DNA of 64,000 nucleotides from Comamonas sp. NLF-1-9. GTDB taxonomy: Bacteria > Pseudomonadota > Gammaproteobacteria > Burkholderiales > Burkholderiaceae_C. Numbering within the stretch: the first letter of the stretch is position 1; every line of letters starts with the position of its first letter. The position numbers and the translations under genes are program-made. This document shows positions 31,177 through 40,506 of the stretch, one piece after another. Under the pieces are notes generated by a model. It did no database searches, was not told where the DNA came from, and was given only the letters and a program-made list of their open reading frames with translations. The DNA lies in the NCBI RefSeq assembly GCF_019195435.1, contig NZ_CP078069.1, positions 372,001 to 436,000 on the forward strand. The letters run 5' to 3'.

Positions 31177-31626
31177 ATGGCAACACCGGGCGCGAGCGCG
31201 CCGCTGCAGCAGCAGCACCAGGACATAGATTTCGGCGTGCAGGGCGCGATGGACGGCAGCAGCGACCAGGTGGAGCTGGCGCGCTCGCTTGAGCTGCTGC
31301 GCACGCACTTGTATCTGGAGGAGGCGGTGCTCTTTCCGGCGCTCGAGGGCTCGGTCGGTTTGTCCATCATGGTGATGGAGCGTGAACACGGGCTGATGTG
31401 GCCCTTGATGGAGTCGCTGGCGCAGGCCTGCCGCGACGGCGCAAGCCTGGAGAGCATGCAGGACGAGCTCGACGAGCTGTTCCAGCTGCTGCAAGTGCAC
31501 AACCCCAAGGAGGAGCAGATCCTCTACAGCGTGGCCGACGAGCACGCCGGTCTGGCCGAGGCGCTGGCGGCGGCGCAGGTACCCGAGGGCTGGGCATGCA
31601 AGGCCGTGGCTCGTGCCCGGGGCTGA
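31177..31626 (+). CDS. Hemerythrin-domain (HHE) protein
   Basis: The 149-residue product has the di-iron hemerythrin pattern: QQHQDIDFGV, LRTHLYLEEAVLFPAL, MEREHGLM and VHNPKEEQILY. Such proteins bind oxygen or nitric oxide, or act in iron and redox sensing. The ATG at 31177 has AAGGGA upstream; an in-frame ATG at 31159 lacks one. It is next to, and convergent with, the membrane pyrophosphatase gene. Confidence 0.87.
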   Translation: MATPGASAPLQQQHQDIDFGVQGAMDGSSDQVELARSLELLRTHLYLEEAVLFPALEGSVGLSIMVMEREHGLMWPLMESLAQACRDGASLESMQDELDELFQLLQVHNPKEEQILYSVADEHAGLAEALAAAQVPEGWACKAVARARG

Positions 31627-31640
31627 TCGCGGATTGTGAA

Positions 31641-31681
31641 CAAAAAAGCGGCTGGCGCACGTCCTGTGTGCGCCAGCCGCT
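31641..31681 (-). terminator. Intrinsic terminator of hppA (likely bidirectional)
   Basis: A 14-bp perfect stem (AGCGGCTGGCGCAC with GTGCGCCAGCCGCT, 7-nt loop) is followed on the minus strand by TTTTTTG. It starts about 19 bp after the hppA stop. The plus side has CTCATTTT and may also end the hemerythrin transcript. Confidence 0.9.
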
Positions 31682-31699
31682 CTCATTTTGATTGCAGTA

Positions 31700-33766
31700 T
31701 CAGCCGCCCGTGTGGAATTTCACCACCAGCGGCACGATGAGCAGCGCCACGATGTTGATGATCTTGATGAGCGGGTTCACGGCCGGGCCGGCGGTGTCCT
31801 TGTAGGGGTCGCCCACGGTGTCGCCGGTGACCGCGGCCTTGTGCGCTTCCGAGCCCTTGCCGCCGTGGTGGCCGTCTTCGATGTACTTCTTGGCATTGTC
31901 CCAGGCGCCGCCGCCGGTGCACATGGAGATTGCCACGAACAGACCGGTGACGATGGTGCCCATGAGCAGGCCGCCGAGCGCCCTGGGGCCGAGCGCCAGG
32001 CCGATGACGATGGGCACGGCCACGGGCAGCAGCGAGGGGATCATCATCTCCTTGATCGCGGCGCCGGTGAGCATGCCGACGGCGCGCCCGTACTCGGGCT
32101 TGGCCGTGCCCTGCATGATGCCGGGGATCTCGCGAAACTGGCGGCGCACTTCCTCGACCACGCTGCCCGCCGCGCGACCCACGGCCTCCATCGCCATGGC
32201 GCCGAACAGGTAGGGAATCAGCCCGCCGATGAACAGGCCGACGATCACCATCGGGTCGGACAGGTCAAAGCTCACCGCCTGGCCGAAGGTCTCAAGCTTG
32301 TGCGTGTAGTCGGCAAACAGCACCAGCGCCGCGAGACCCGCCGAACCGATGGCGTAGCCCTTGGTCACCGCTTTGGTAGTGTTGCCCACGGCGTCCAGCG
32401 GGTCGGTGATGTCGCGCACGCTGGGGGGCAGTTCCGCCATCTCGGCGATGCCGCCGGCGTTGTCGGTGATCGGGCCGTAGGCGTCCAGGGCGACGATGAT
32501 GCCCGCCATGGAGAGCATGGACATCGCCGCGATCGCCACGCCGTACAGGCCGGCGAGCATGTAGGAGACGATGATCGCCACGCACACGAAGATCACCGGC
32601 CAGGCGGTGGACTTCATGCTGATGCCTATGCCCGCGATGATGTTGGTCGCGTGGCCGGTGGTGCTGGCCTGCGCCACGTGCTGCACCGGCTTGTATTGCG
32701 TGCCGGTGTAGTACTCGGTGATCCAGACCAGCAACCCGGTGAGCACCAGGCCGACGACGCAGGCGCCGAAGAGCTTGCCTACCGCGCCGGTGCCGCCCAG
32801 GGCGTTGTCCGGAATGATCCAGGCGGTGACGAAGTAGAAGGCAATCAGCGACAGGATGCCGGCCACGCCCAGGCCCTTGTAGAGCGCGGGCATCACGTTG
32901 GTCATGCCGGGGCGCGCCTTTACGAAGAAGGTGCCGATGATGGACGCGATGATGGACACCGCGCCCAACGCCAGCGGATAGACCACGGCGTGCGCACCCG
33001 CGCCCTTGATCAGCAGGCCGCCCAGCACCATGGTGGCGATCAAGGTCACCGCGTAGGTCTCGAACAGGTCGGCCGCCATGCCGGCGCAGTCGCCCACGTT
33101 GTCGCCCACGTTGTCGGCGATCACCGCGGGGTTGCGCGGATCGTCCTCGGGGATGCCCGCTTCCACCTTGCCGACCAGGTCGGCGCCCACGTCCGCACCC
33201 TTGGTGAAGATGCCGCCGCCCAGGCGCGCGAAGATGGAAATCAGCGAGGAGCCAAACGCCAGGCCGATCAAGGGATTGAGCGCATGGCTGTCGGCCGCGG
33301 GGCCGCCGAGGAACCAGTAAAAGCCGGTGACGCCCAGCAGGCCCAGCCCCACTACCAGCATGCCGGTGATTGCGCCGCCGCGAAACGCCACGTCGAGCGC
33401 CGGGCCTATGCCGTGCGTGGCGGCCTGCGCGGTGCGCACGTTGGCACGCACCGAGACGTTCATGCCGATGAAGCCGCAGGCGCCCGAGAGCACCGCGCCG
33501 ACGATGAAGCCCACGGCCGTGGTCACGTCGAGGAACAGCGCGATCAGCACCGCCAGCACGATGCCGACGACGGCAATGGCCTTGTACTGCTTGGCCAGGT
33601 AGGCGGCGGCTCCCTGCTGGATGGCGCCGGCGATCTCCTGCATGCGCACATTGCCCGCGTCCTTGGCCAGGATCCAGCCGCGGGCCCACAGGCCGTAGAC
33701 TACCGCGATGACCCCGCATGCCAGGGCCACGATGAGTGGCGTTGTCAGCTCTGCCGATTGAGGCAT
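31700..33766 (-). CDS. hppA: Membrane-bound proton-translocating pyrophosphatase (K+-independent type)
   Basis: It couples pyrophosphate hydrolysis to proton pumping. The 688-residue product has about 15 membrane helices and the catalytic loops [40 protein letters not shown] and DNAGGIAEM. The segment [10 protein letters not shown] has Lys and Thr where potassium-dependent enzymes have Ala and Gly/Ala, so it is predicted K+-independent. The ATG is preceded by AAAGGAG. It is divergent from the soluble pyrophosphatase gene. Confidence 0.96.
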   Translation of the reverse strand: MPQSAELTTPLIVALACGVIAVVYGLWARGWILAKDAGNVRMQEIAGAIQQGAAAYLAKQYKAIAVVGIVLAVLIALFLDVTTAVGFIVGAVLSGACGFIGMNVSVRANVRTAQAATHGIGPALDVAFRGGAITGMLVVGLGLLGVTGFYWFLGGPAADSHALNPLIGLAFGSSLISIFARLGGGIFTKGADVGADLVGKVEAGIPEDDPRNPAVIADNVGDNVGDCAGMAADLFETYAVTLIATMVLGGLLIKGAGAHAVVYPLALGAVSIIASIIGTFFVKARPGMTNVMPALYKGLGVAGILSLIAFYFVTAWIIPDNALGGTGAVGKLFGACVVGLVLTGLLVWITEYYTGTQYKPVQHVAQASTTGHATNIIAGIGISMKSTAWPVIFVCVAIIVSYMLAGLYGVAIAAMSMLSMAGIIVALDAYGPITDNAGGIAEMAELPPSVRDITDPLDAVGNTTKAVTKGYAIGSAGLAALVLFADYTHKLETFGQAVSFDLSDPMVIVGLFIGGLIPYLFGAMAMEAVGRAAGSVVEEVRRQFREIPGIMQGTAKPEYGRAVGMLTGAAIKEMMIPSLLPVAVPIVIGLALGPRALGGLLMGTIVTGLFVAISMCTGGGAWDNAKKYIEDGHHGGKGSEAHKAAVTGDTVGDPYKDTAGPAVNPLIKIINIVALLIVPLVVKFHTGG

Positions 33767-33929
33767 TGTCGAATCTCCTTTGTGTTTGTCAGAGACGGAA
33801 GCGCAACGCTAGTGAGAAGTGCTTCCACCGCGTTGCTTCCTCGCTCTCCGAGCCCATCGGAGTCGATTGGCCAACCCCGCTAATCTACTGCGCAAAGCAC
33901 GGTGCAAGCAAGCGGCAAGCTCGGCTTCG

Positions 33930-33980
33930 TAGAATCCGTGGCTGTTTTGCCCGAGGGAAAACCCTTGGGTTCTCTTTTTT
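33930..33980 (+). promoter_or_regulatory. ppa promoter -10 and terminator-like leader hairpin
   Basis: TAGAAT at 33930-33935 is a likely -10. Downstream, CCGAGGG-AAAA-CCCTTGG (33951-33968) can form a 7-bp stem with one G-T pair. A T-rich run ending in six T residues (33969-33980) follows, 21 bp before the ATG. It has the shape of an intrinsic terminator in the mRNA leader. No clear Shine-Dalgarno precedes the gene. Confidence 0.45.
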
Positions 33981-34001
33981 CAACTGCCGCAATCTGCAAA
34001 C

Positions 34002-34538
34002 ATGGCTCTGAACCACGTCAGCCCCGGGGACCAGCTTCCCGATCTCTTCAACGTCATCATCGAGATTCCCGCCGAGTCCGACCCGGTCAAGTACGAGGTG
34101 GACAAGGACACCAACACCGTCTTCGTCGACCGCTTTCTCACGGTGGCGATGTACTACCCCTGCAACTATGGCTACGTGCCGCAAACCCTCTCGGGCGACG
34201 GCGACCCGGTGGACGTGCTGGTGATCACGCCTTATCCGCTGCTGCCGGGCGTGGGCGTGAGCTGCCGCCCGTTGGGCATTCTGAAGATGGAGGATGAGGC
34301 GGGCATAGACGGCAAGATCCTGGCCGTGCCGTCCTCCAAGGTGCTCAAGATGTACGACGGCTGGAAGACGGTGGACGACGTCAACCCCATGCGCCTGAAG
34401 GCGATCAGCCACTTCTTCGAACACTACAAGGACCTGGAAGACGGCAAGTGGGTCAAGGTGCTGGGCTGGGACGGCATTGACGCCGCGCACAAGGAGCTGA
34501 TGGACGGCGTGGCCAATTACGTGCGCGCCCATCCCTGA
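34002..34538 (+). CDS. ppa: Soluble inorganic pyrophosphatase
   Basis: This family I cytosolic enzyme hydrolyses pyrophosphate to phosphate. The 178-residue product has the metal-binding signature [10 protein letters not shown] and the segments [21 protein letters not shown] and [11 protein letters not shown]. It lies next to hppA in divergent orientation, so soluble and energy-conserving pyrophosphatases share an intergenic region. Confidence 0.98.
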   Translation: MALNHVSPGDQLPDLFNVIIEIPAESDPVKYEVDKDTNTVFVDRFLTVAMYYPCNYGYVPQTLSGDGDPVDVLVITPYPLLPGVGVSCRPLGILKMEDEAGIDGKILAVPSSKVLKMYDGWKTVDDVNPMRLKAISHFFEHYKDLEDGKWVKVLGWDGIDAAHKELMDGVANYVRAHP

Positions 34539-34590
34539 TCGGGGTGCGGGACAGCGGCGCCATGGTGCGCCGGCCGCGCTGCCTGCAGCG

Positions 34591-35808
34591 TCAGGGCGAG
34601 TGCCGAAACGGGCTGTGCGCGCGCAGCTCGTCCTGGTAGCCGGCCACGGCGGTGCCTTCGCGCGCCGCGAAGTCGTCGATTGCGCGGGCGAAGGCCGGGT
34701 GGGCAATCCAGTGCGCGCTGCTCGCGCGGCTGGGCAGCAGCGCGCGCGCCAGCTTGTGCTCGCCCTGGGCGCCGCCCTCGAAGCGGCGCACGCCGTGGGC
34801 AATGCACCAGGCGATGGGCTGGTAGTAGCAGGCCTCGAAATGCAGGCAATCGACGCGCTCGAGCGCGCCCCAATAGCGGCCGTAGGCGACTGTATTGTTT
34901 GAGCGTTTTTCGCCGCTTTCGCTTGCCCCATCTGCGCTGACAGCTATCAAACTGCAAGCAATCGGCAGACCTGCGCGCTCGGCCACGAAGAGCAGCCAGT
35001 TGCCGGCCATGGTGTCCGCCATGCGCTCGAAGAAGTTGCGCCTGAGGTAGGGCGGGTTGCCATGCTCGGCGTAGGTGCGCTGGTAGCAGGCGTAAAAGAA
35101 GTCCCAGTGTGCGCGCGTGATCTGCGCGCCCTGCAGCGCGCGAAACTGCACGCCAGCCTGCGCCACGCGCCGGCGTTCCTGGCGGATCTTCTTGCGCTTG
35201 TCCTGCGACAGCGCGGCCAGGAAGTCCTCGAAGTCGCGAAACGGGCGGCCGTCCTGCGGATGGCGGTTGTGCCAGTGAAACTGCACCGTGTCGCGCTGCG
35301 CCATGCCGAGCGTGCGCGCGGCCTGCAGGTCTTCGTCCGCGGCGAACAGCAGGTGCAGCGAGGACAGATCGCGCTTGCCGCACCAGTGCAGCAGGCCGGC
35401 CAGCAGCGCGGCGCGCGTGCGCTCGTCGCGCGCCAGCAGGCGGCTGCCCGGCACCGGCGTGAAAGGTACGGCCAGCACCGCCTTGGGGTAGTAGGCCAGG
35501 CCGTGGCGCGCGTAGGCGTCGGCCCAGGCCCAGTCGAACACGTATTCGCCGCGCGAATGGCTCTTGAGGTAGAGCATGCAGGCGCCTGCCAGCGCGCCTT
35601 GGGCGTCGCGCAGCGTGAAGCCGTGCGGCGCCCAGCCGGTGCGCGCGCAGGCGCTGTCGCTGTCGTGCAGCGCGGCCAGGTAGGCATGGCGCATGAAGGG
35701 CGTAGGACAGGGCTGGGCGGCCAGCAGCGCGTCCCACTCGCGGGCGTCGATTGCAGCCAGGCCTGCATGCTCTTGCAGCGGGGCTTGGGGCGGGCAGGGA
35801 CGGCTCAT
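34591..35808 (-). CDS. FemAB-like/GNAT (DUF482, peptidogalycan family) protein with repeat-derived insertion
   Basis: The 405-residue product matches the DUF482 GNAT family: YVFDWAWADAYARHGLAYYPK, FEDFLAALSQDKRKKIRQER, GNPPYLRRNFFERM, and GRYWGALE followed by CLHFEACYYQPIAWCI. Its substrate is unknown. Between SLIAV and YGRYWG there are about 20 extra residues (about 285-306) encoded by a dispersed GATAGCTG repeat; from memory, relatives have only a short DGDTL-type turn there. The ATG at 35808 is chosen over an upstream ATG at 35856. It is divergent from nadE. Confidence 0.88.
   Translation of the reverse strand: MSRPCPPQAPLQEHAGLAAIDAREWDALLAAQPCPTPFMRHAYLAALHDSDSACARTGWAPHGFTLRDAQGALAGACMLYLKSHSRGEYVFDWAWADAYARHGLAYYPKAVLAVPFTPVPGSRLLARDERTRAALLAGLLHWCGKRDLSSLHLLFAADEDLQAARTLGMAQRDTVQFHWHNRHPQDGRPFRDFEDFLAALSQDKRKKIRQERRRVAQAGVQFRALQGAQITRAHWDFFYACYQRTYAEHGNPPYLRRNFFERMADTMAGNWLLFVAERAGLPIACSLIAVSADGASESGEKRSNNTVAYGRYWGALERVDCLHFEACYYQPIAWCIAHGVRRFEGGAQGEHKLARALLPSRASSAHWIAHPAFARAIDDFAAREGTAVAGYQDELRAHSPFRHSP
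34891..34952 (-). repeat. Dispersed GATAGCTG repeat inside the DUF482 gene (sense)
   Basis: On the minus strand the copy reads TTTGATAGCTGTCAGCGCAG and ends with an AT-rich stretch (ACGCTCAAACAATACAG). It lies in frame within the coding sequence. Confidence 0.8.
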
Positions 35809-35894
35809 GGACCGATCATCGCGCAATCGGCTGCGGCATCGGTTTCGGCGCGCCAAAGGCGTGGCGATAATGGCGCGTTACTTCGAGAGTCGCC

Positions 35895-37541
35895 ATGTTT
35901 TCTCTTCTTGGCATAGCCCAGATGCGCAGCACCGTGGGCGACATCGCCGCCAATGTGCGGCGCATCATCGCCGCCGCGCGCCAGGCGCATGCCGACGGCG
36001 TTGCCGTGCTGCTCACGCCCCAGCTTGCGCTCAGCGGCTACATGCCGGCCGACCTGCTGCTGCGCCCGGCCTTCATCGACGCCTGCGAGCGGGGCCTGGC
36101 CGAGATCGCCGCGGCCACGGCCGAGTTGCCCGGCCTGGCGCTGGTGGTAGGCCATCCCTGCCGGGCGCCGGGCGCCGAGCGCCTGCACGACGCGGCGAGC
36201 GTCTACGCAGGCGGGGCGCTGCTGTGCCGGCATGCGCGGCGCGTGCTGGTCGATGGCGGCACCTCGGACGATGCGCGCTACTTTGTCGCGGGCAGCGAGG
36301 ACAGCGTCTTCGAGCACGCCGGCCTGCGCCTGGGCTTGCTCATCGGCGCCGACGTCGACGCCGAGGGCGCGGCGCAGGCGCTCGTGCGCCGCGGTGCGCG
36401 CCTGCTGCTGGTGCTCGACGCCACGCCCTATGCGCTGGGCCAGTCGGCGCGGTGGGAGCAGCGCCTGCGCCAGTGCATGCGGCGCAGCCGCCTGCCGCTG
36501 CTGGCCGCGCGCGGCGTGGGCGGGCAAGACGAATGGCTGTTCGCCGGCCAGTCGCTGGCGCTGCAGGCCGACGGCAGCGCCGCCATGCGCTTGTCCTTGT
36601 TTGAAGAAGAAACGGCTGTAGCCCGCATCAGACAAGCGCAAGGCGCTATCACGATAGAAGCGCGTGTGGAACACCTCGCCGACTGGCAGGAGGAGTTGTG
36701 GCGCGCGCTGGTGTGCGCGCTGCGCGACTACGTCACGCTCAACCGCTTTCCGGGCGTGGTGCTGGGGCTGTCCGGTGGCCTGGATTCGGCGCTGGTGCTG
36801 GCGCTGGCGGTCGATGCGCTCGGGCCGGAGCGGGTGCGCACGCTGTTCATGCCCTCGCCCTACAGCGCCGAGATCAGCCGCATCGACGCACACGAAATGG
36901 CGCGCCGCGTGGGTGTGCGCATAGACGACATCGCCATTGGCCCCTTGTTTGCGGACTTTCGCGCGGCGCTCGCGCCCTTGTTTGCCGGCTTGCCCGAGGA
37001 CACTACCGAAGAAAACCTGCAGGCGCGCGTGCGCGGCAGCCTGCTCATGGCCTTGTCCAACAAGAGCGGGGCGGTGGTGCTCGTGACCGGCAACAAGAGC
37101 GAGCTGGCCACGGGCTATTGCACGCTCTACGGCGACATGGCCGGCGGCTTTGCGCCTATCCGCGACGTGCTCAAGACCCAGGTGTTTGCGCTGGCGCGCT
37201 GGCGCAATGCGCACGACCCTTTCGGCACCGGCAGCGAGCCGATACCCGAGCGCATCATCACGCGCCCGCCCAGCGCCGAACTGCGAGCCGACCAGACCGA
37301 CCAGGACAGCCTGCCGCCCTACGAGCTGCTCGACGCCATCATCAGCGCCCATCTGGAAGGCGGGCAAGACCTGCCTGCGCTGCTGGCTTCGGGCCTGCCG
37401 CGCGCCGAGTGCGAGCGCGTGCTGGGCCTGATACGCCGATCGGAATTCAAGCGCCATCAGGCGGCCACCGGGCCGCGGGTGTCGCAGCTGGGCTTTGGCA
37501 GCGAATGGCGCCACAGCGCCAGCCAGCGCTTTGCCGGATGA
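35895..37541 (+). CDS. nadE: NAD+ synthase with degenerate glutaminase domain
   Basis: The 548-residue product has an N-terminal nitrilase-like domain (about 1-260) and a C-terminal NAD synthetase domain (about 265-548). The synthetase part is intact: LGLSGGLDSAL (P-loop 293-299), EDTTEENLQAR, LVTGNKSELATGYCTLYGDMAGGFAPI. The glutaminase triad is lost: the Glu of PELA is Gln43, the Lys before LP is Arg115, and the Cys of ICED is Gly151. It should use free ammonia rather than glutamine. Residues about 239-254 are encoded by a dispersed repeat copy. The gene is followed 45 bp later by PII. Confidence 0.93.
   Translation: MFSLLGIAQMRSTVGDIAANVRRIIAAARQAHADGVAVLLTPQLALSGYMPADLLLRPAFIDACERGLAEIAAATAELPGLALVVGHPCRAPGAERLHDAASVYAGGALLCRHARRVLVDGGTSDDARYFVAGSEDSVFEHAGLRLGLLIGADVDAEGAAQALVRRGARLLLVLDATPYALGQSARWEQRLRQCMRRSRLPLLAARGVGGQDEWLFAGQSLALQADGSAAMRLSLFEEETAVARIRQAQGAITIEARVEHLADWQEELWRALVCALRDYVTLNRFPGVVLGLSGGLDSALVLALAVDALGPERVRTLFMPSPYSAEISRIDAHEMARRVGVRIDDIAIGPLFADFRAALAPLFAGLPEDTTEENLQARVRGSLLMALSNKSGAVVLVTGNKSELATGYCTLYGDMAGGFAPIRDVLKTQVFALARWRNAHDPFGTGSEPIPERIITRPPSAELRADQTDQDSLPPYELLDAIISAHLEGGQDLPALLASGLPRAECERVLGLIRRSEFKRHQAATGPRVSQLGFGSEWRHSASQRFAG
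36611..36655 (-). repeat. Dispersed GATAGCTG repeat inside nadE (antisense)
   Basis: The minus strand reads GATAGCGCCTTGCGCTTGTC, then TGATGCGGGCTACAGCCGTTT, aligning without gaps to the copy at 59427. It lies in the linker between the two NadE domains. Confidence 0.65.
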
Positions 37542-37925
<384 letters not shown>

Positions 37926-37963
37926 AGCCGCGCCCCAGGCAATGCGGGCGGCAACAGCGCCGC

Positions 37964-38557
37964 TCAGATCACGCTGCGCAGCTGGCCGCTCGGGCCGGGC
38001 AGGCCGGCTTCCTGCACCAGCTCCTGCAGCAGTCTTGCCGGGTCGCTGCCGGTGCGCACCAGCCGCATCTGCCAGTCGCTCATCAGGCCGTCGTCCACCG
38101 CCTGCTGCAGGAAGGCGAGCATCTTCGCGTAATAGCCGCCGGCGTCGAGCACGCCCACCGGCTTGTCGTGGTAGCCCAGCTGGCGCCAGGTCCAGATCTC
38201 GAACAGCTCTTCCAGCGTGCCTATGCCGCCGGGCAAGGCCAGGAAGGCGTCGCTGCGCTCGGCCATCATGGCCTTGCGCTCGTGCATGGTCGCGACGATG
38301 TGCAGCTCGTCGCAGGCGTGGTTGGCCAGCTCCTTGTTGACCAGCGCCTGCGGGATGACGCCCACTACTCGCCCGCCCGCCGCGCGCGTGGCCTGCGCCA
38401 GCACGCCCATGAGGCCGCTGTTGCCGCCGCCGTAGACGAGCTGGCCCTGGTGCTCGCCTATCCAGCGGCCCACCTGCTGCGCCGCTTCGGCAAACAGCGG
38501 CCTGTTGCCCGGGCGCGAACCCAGGTAGACGCAAAGGGAAAACGCCACTTCAGCCAT
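37964..38557 (-). CDS. LOG family protein (TIGR00730)
   Basis: The 197-residue Rossmann-like product has the LOG signature LPGGIGTLEELFEIWTW and VYGGGNSGLMG. LOG proteins are nucleoside-monophosphate phosphoribohydrolases that can release cytokinin bases. Their role in non-plant bacteria is unclear. It is the last gene of the sigma-factor operon and its start overlaps the dgkA end by 8 bp. It converges with glnB. Confidence 0.9.
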   Translation of the reverse strand: MAEVAFSLCVYLGSRPGNRPLFAEAAQQVGRWIGEHQGQLVYGGGNSGLMGVLAQATRAAGGRVVGVIPQALVNKELANHACDELHIVATMHERKAMMAERSDAFLALPGGIGTLEELFEIWTWRQLGYHDKPVGVLDAGGYYAKMLAFLQQAVDDGLMSDWQMRLVRTGSDPARLLQELVQEAGLPGPSGQLRSVI

Positions 38558-38939
38558 GGGAGAAAAACCGGTGGTACAGCGCCAGCGCCCAGACGGCGCC
38601 GGCCAGCAGCAGCGACAGCAGCACCGCAGCGCTGCCCAGATCCTTGGCGCGCGCGGACAGCGGGTGCAGCTCGGGCCCGATGCGATCGATCGCCGTCTCT
38701 ATGCCCGAATTGAGCAGCTCCACGATCAGCACCAGCACGACGCTGGCCCAGAGCAGCGCAAGCTGCAGCCAGTCGCTGGCCAGCCAGCAGGCTGCGGGCA
38801 GCATCAGCAAGGCAAGAACGGCTTCCTGGCGAAAGGCCTTTTCCGCCCAGGCTGCGCGCAGGCCCGCGAGCGAATAGCCGGTGGCGTGCCAGAGCCGGAC
38901 CAGGCCGCTGCGGCGCTTGTGCGGGTGGACGTCGCTCAT
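38550..38939 (-). CDS. dgkA: Diacylglycerol kinase
   Basis: DgkA is a small integral-membrane kinase that phosphorylates diacylglycerol, recycling lipid from membrane-derived oligosaccharide or LPS modification. The 129-residue product has AWAEKAFRQE, the signature VELLNSGIETAIDRIGPE and three hydrophobic helices. Its start overlaps the RDD stop (ATGA). Its place in the operon links phospholipid turnover to the upstream sigma factor. Confidence 0.95.
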   Translation of the reverse strand: MSDVHPHKRRSGLVRLWHATGYSLAGLRAAWAEKAFRQEAVLALLMLPAACWLASDWLQLALLWASVVLVLIVELLNSGIETAIDRIGPELHPLSARAKDLGSAAVLLSLLLAGAVWALALYHRFFSHG

Positions 38940-39487
38940 GGCTTGCGGCGCGCCGGCGCGGGGCGCGTGTCGTGGATCAGGCGCGTGCCGGCAAGCTGGT
39001 CGTGCCAGAACTGCTGCTGCGGATGCAGGCGGCTTGCCAGCGCCCAGAGCACGATCCACAGCAGCAGCAGGGCCAGCGTGCTGAACAGCGGCAGACCGAG
39101 CTGGTGCGCGGCCAGCGGCGGCAGGAACCACAGCCAGGCCAGCAGATAGCGCAGCAGCGCGCGCGGCTGGCTGAGCGCGCGCCCCCGGGCATCGACCACG
39201 CGAATGTGCCAGGTCTTTTGCGCCAGGGTCTGGCCGCGCGACCAGAACCAGCCGAAATAGATGCCGAAGACGACGAACAGATAGCCCATGCGCAGCGCGC
39301 GGTTGGCCAGGCCGTGGCGCGATTGGCTCAGGGTGTCAAACAGATAGTCGGCAATGAATACCAGGCCGAAGAGCAAGATGGCTTCGTACAGCCAGCAAGC
39401 CATGCGCCGCCACAGCGCGGGGGCTTGCAGGCTCGCCTCGGCCAGCGGTGCGGCGACGGGGGAGGAGGGCGGCGTCGCGGCGCTCAT
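38936..39487 (-). CDS. RDD family membrane protein
   Basis: The 183-residue product has four or so hydrophobic helices and RDD-like segments: PALWRRMACWLYEAILLFG, GQTLAQKTWHIRVVD and FWHDQLAGTRLI. The first signature Arg-Asp-Asp motif is weak (RRMACWLYEA). RDD proteins are proposed transporters or membrane chaperones. It overlaps DUF3106 upstream and dgkA downstream by ATGA. Confidence 0.87.
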   Translation of the reverse strand: MSAATPPSSPVAAPLAEASLQAPALWRRMACWLYEAILLFGLVFIADYLFDTLSQSRHGLANRALRMGYLFVVFGIYFGWFWSRGQTLAQKTWHIRVVDARGRALSQPRALLRYLLAWLWFLPPLAAHQLGLPLFSTLALLLLWIVLWALASRLHPQQQFWHDQLAGTRLIHDTRPAPARRKP

Positions 39488-40476
39488 GGCTCGGTGCGGC
39501 GCGGGCTGAGGTTGCCCGCGTCCGGCGTCGGCGCGGGGCTTGGCGCCGGCGCGGAGCTTGGCACCGGTTCTGGCGTCGGCGCCGGCTCCACCGGCATGGG
39601 CGAGGCTTCACCGGCCGCCGGGCTCAAGCTGGGCGCGGGCAGATCGCCCGTCAGCGGACTGAGCGGTTTGTCCGGCATTGGCGGCGCGGCGGGCGGCGCG
39701 GCTGCAGGCGTGCTGCCCAGTGGCGGCAGATCGGTGCCGGTGGCCGAGGGGATGCTTACCGGCGCGGTCTCCACCGGCGCCGCTTCAGGCGGGCGCACTA
39801 CTGGTACCGGCACCATGTCCACCACCGGCGGCAGGATCTTGGGCGGATTGGCGCTTGCGGGCGTCTTGCTCTCTGCCGCGGGTACGCGCACGAACTTGTT
39901 TGCCGGCGCGGGGCGCACCGCGATCGCCGCCCCCTGCGGCGCGGGCGCCGCCCGCTCGATCAAGGCCTGGCGCGCTTCAGGTGCCAGGGCCTGGTAGGCG
40001 TCCCATTGCTCCTGGCGCGCCGGCGGCGCGAGCTTGCGCGTGGCCGCAAAGTTCAGCCGGGCGCGGTTGCGCTCCTGCGGGGTCAGCGCGGCCCAGGCGG
40101 TCATGCGCGCCTGCAGCCGCTTCTGGCTGGACGGCGTCAGCGTGGCAAAACCGTCGGCGATCGACAGCCATTTGCGCTTTTGCGCTTCGGTCAGCGTGCT
40201 CCAGTGCGGCTGCAGCGGCTCCAGCGCCTGCTGCTGCGCCCTGCCCAGGCTGAGCCAGGGCGGGCCGGATTCTTCGACGACCGGGGCGGGCCGGCGCGCG
40301 GGGAGCATGGCCGCGGGCGCCGGTTTGCTCACCGGCATGACCACGCCCGGCAACGCCCTGACCTGGCGCGCCGCCAGCCAGCCGGCCCACGCGAGCGCGA
40401 CGCACAACGCCAGAGTCAGAACGAGGGCGATGAGCGATAGCGGGCGGGAAGGCTGGCTGGCGGGCGGTGCTGGCAT
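39484..40476 (-). CDS. DUF3106 protein: membrane-anchored, LTxxQ-like periplasmic repeats
   Basis: The 330-residue product has an N-terminal membrane anchor (about 13-33). From 74 to 172 it has six imperfect repeats about 18 residues apart: LSLGRAQQQAL, STLTEAQKRKWL, ATLTPSSQKRLQ, AALTPQERNRARL, RKLAPPARQEQW and QALAPEARQAL. These look like the LTxxQ motifs of CpxP and Spy. The rest is a long Pro/Ala-rich tail, probably periplasmic. Function is not known. It lies 30 bp after DUF3619 and overlaps RDD by ATGA, so a sensory or chaperone role in the sigma circuit is inferred. Confidence 0.83.
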   Translation of the reverse strand: MPAPPASQPSRPLSLIALVLTLALCVALAWAGWLAARQVRALPGVVMPVSKPAPAAMLPARRPAPVVEESGPPWLSLGRAQQQALEPLQPHWSTLTEAQKRKWLSIADGFATLTPSSQKRLQARMTAWAALTPQERNRARLNFAATRKLAPPARQEQWDAYQALAPEARQALIERAAPAPQGAAIAVRPAPANKFVRVPAAESKTPASANPPKILPPVVDMVPVPVVRPPEAAPVETAPVSIPSATGTDLPPLGSTPAAAPPAAPPMPDKPLSPLTGDLPAPSLSPAAGEASPMPVEPAPTPEPVPSSAPAPSPAPTPDAGNLSPRRTEP

Positions 40477-40506
40477 TGCGTCAGCGCCGGGCAGAACGTC
40501 TGGGCA

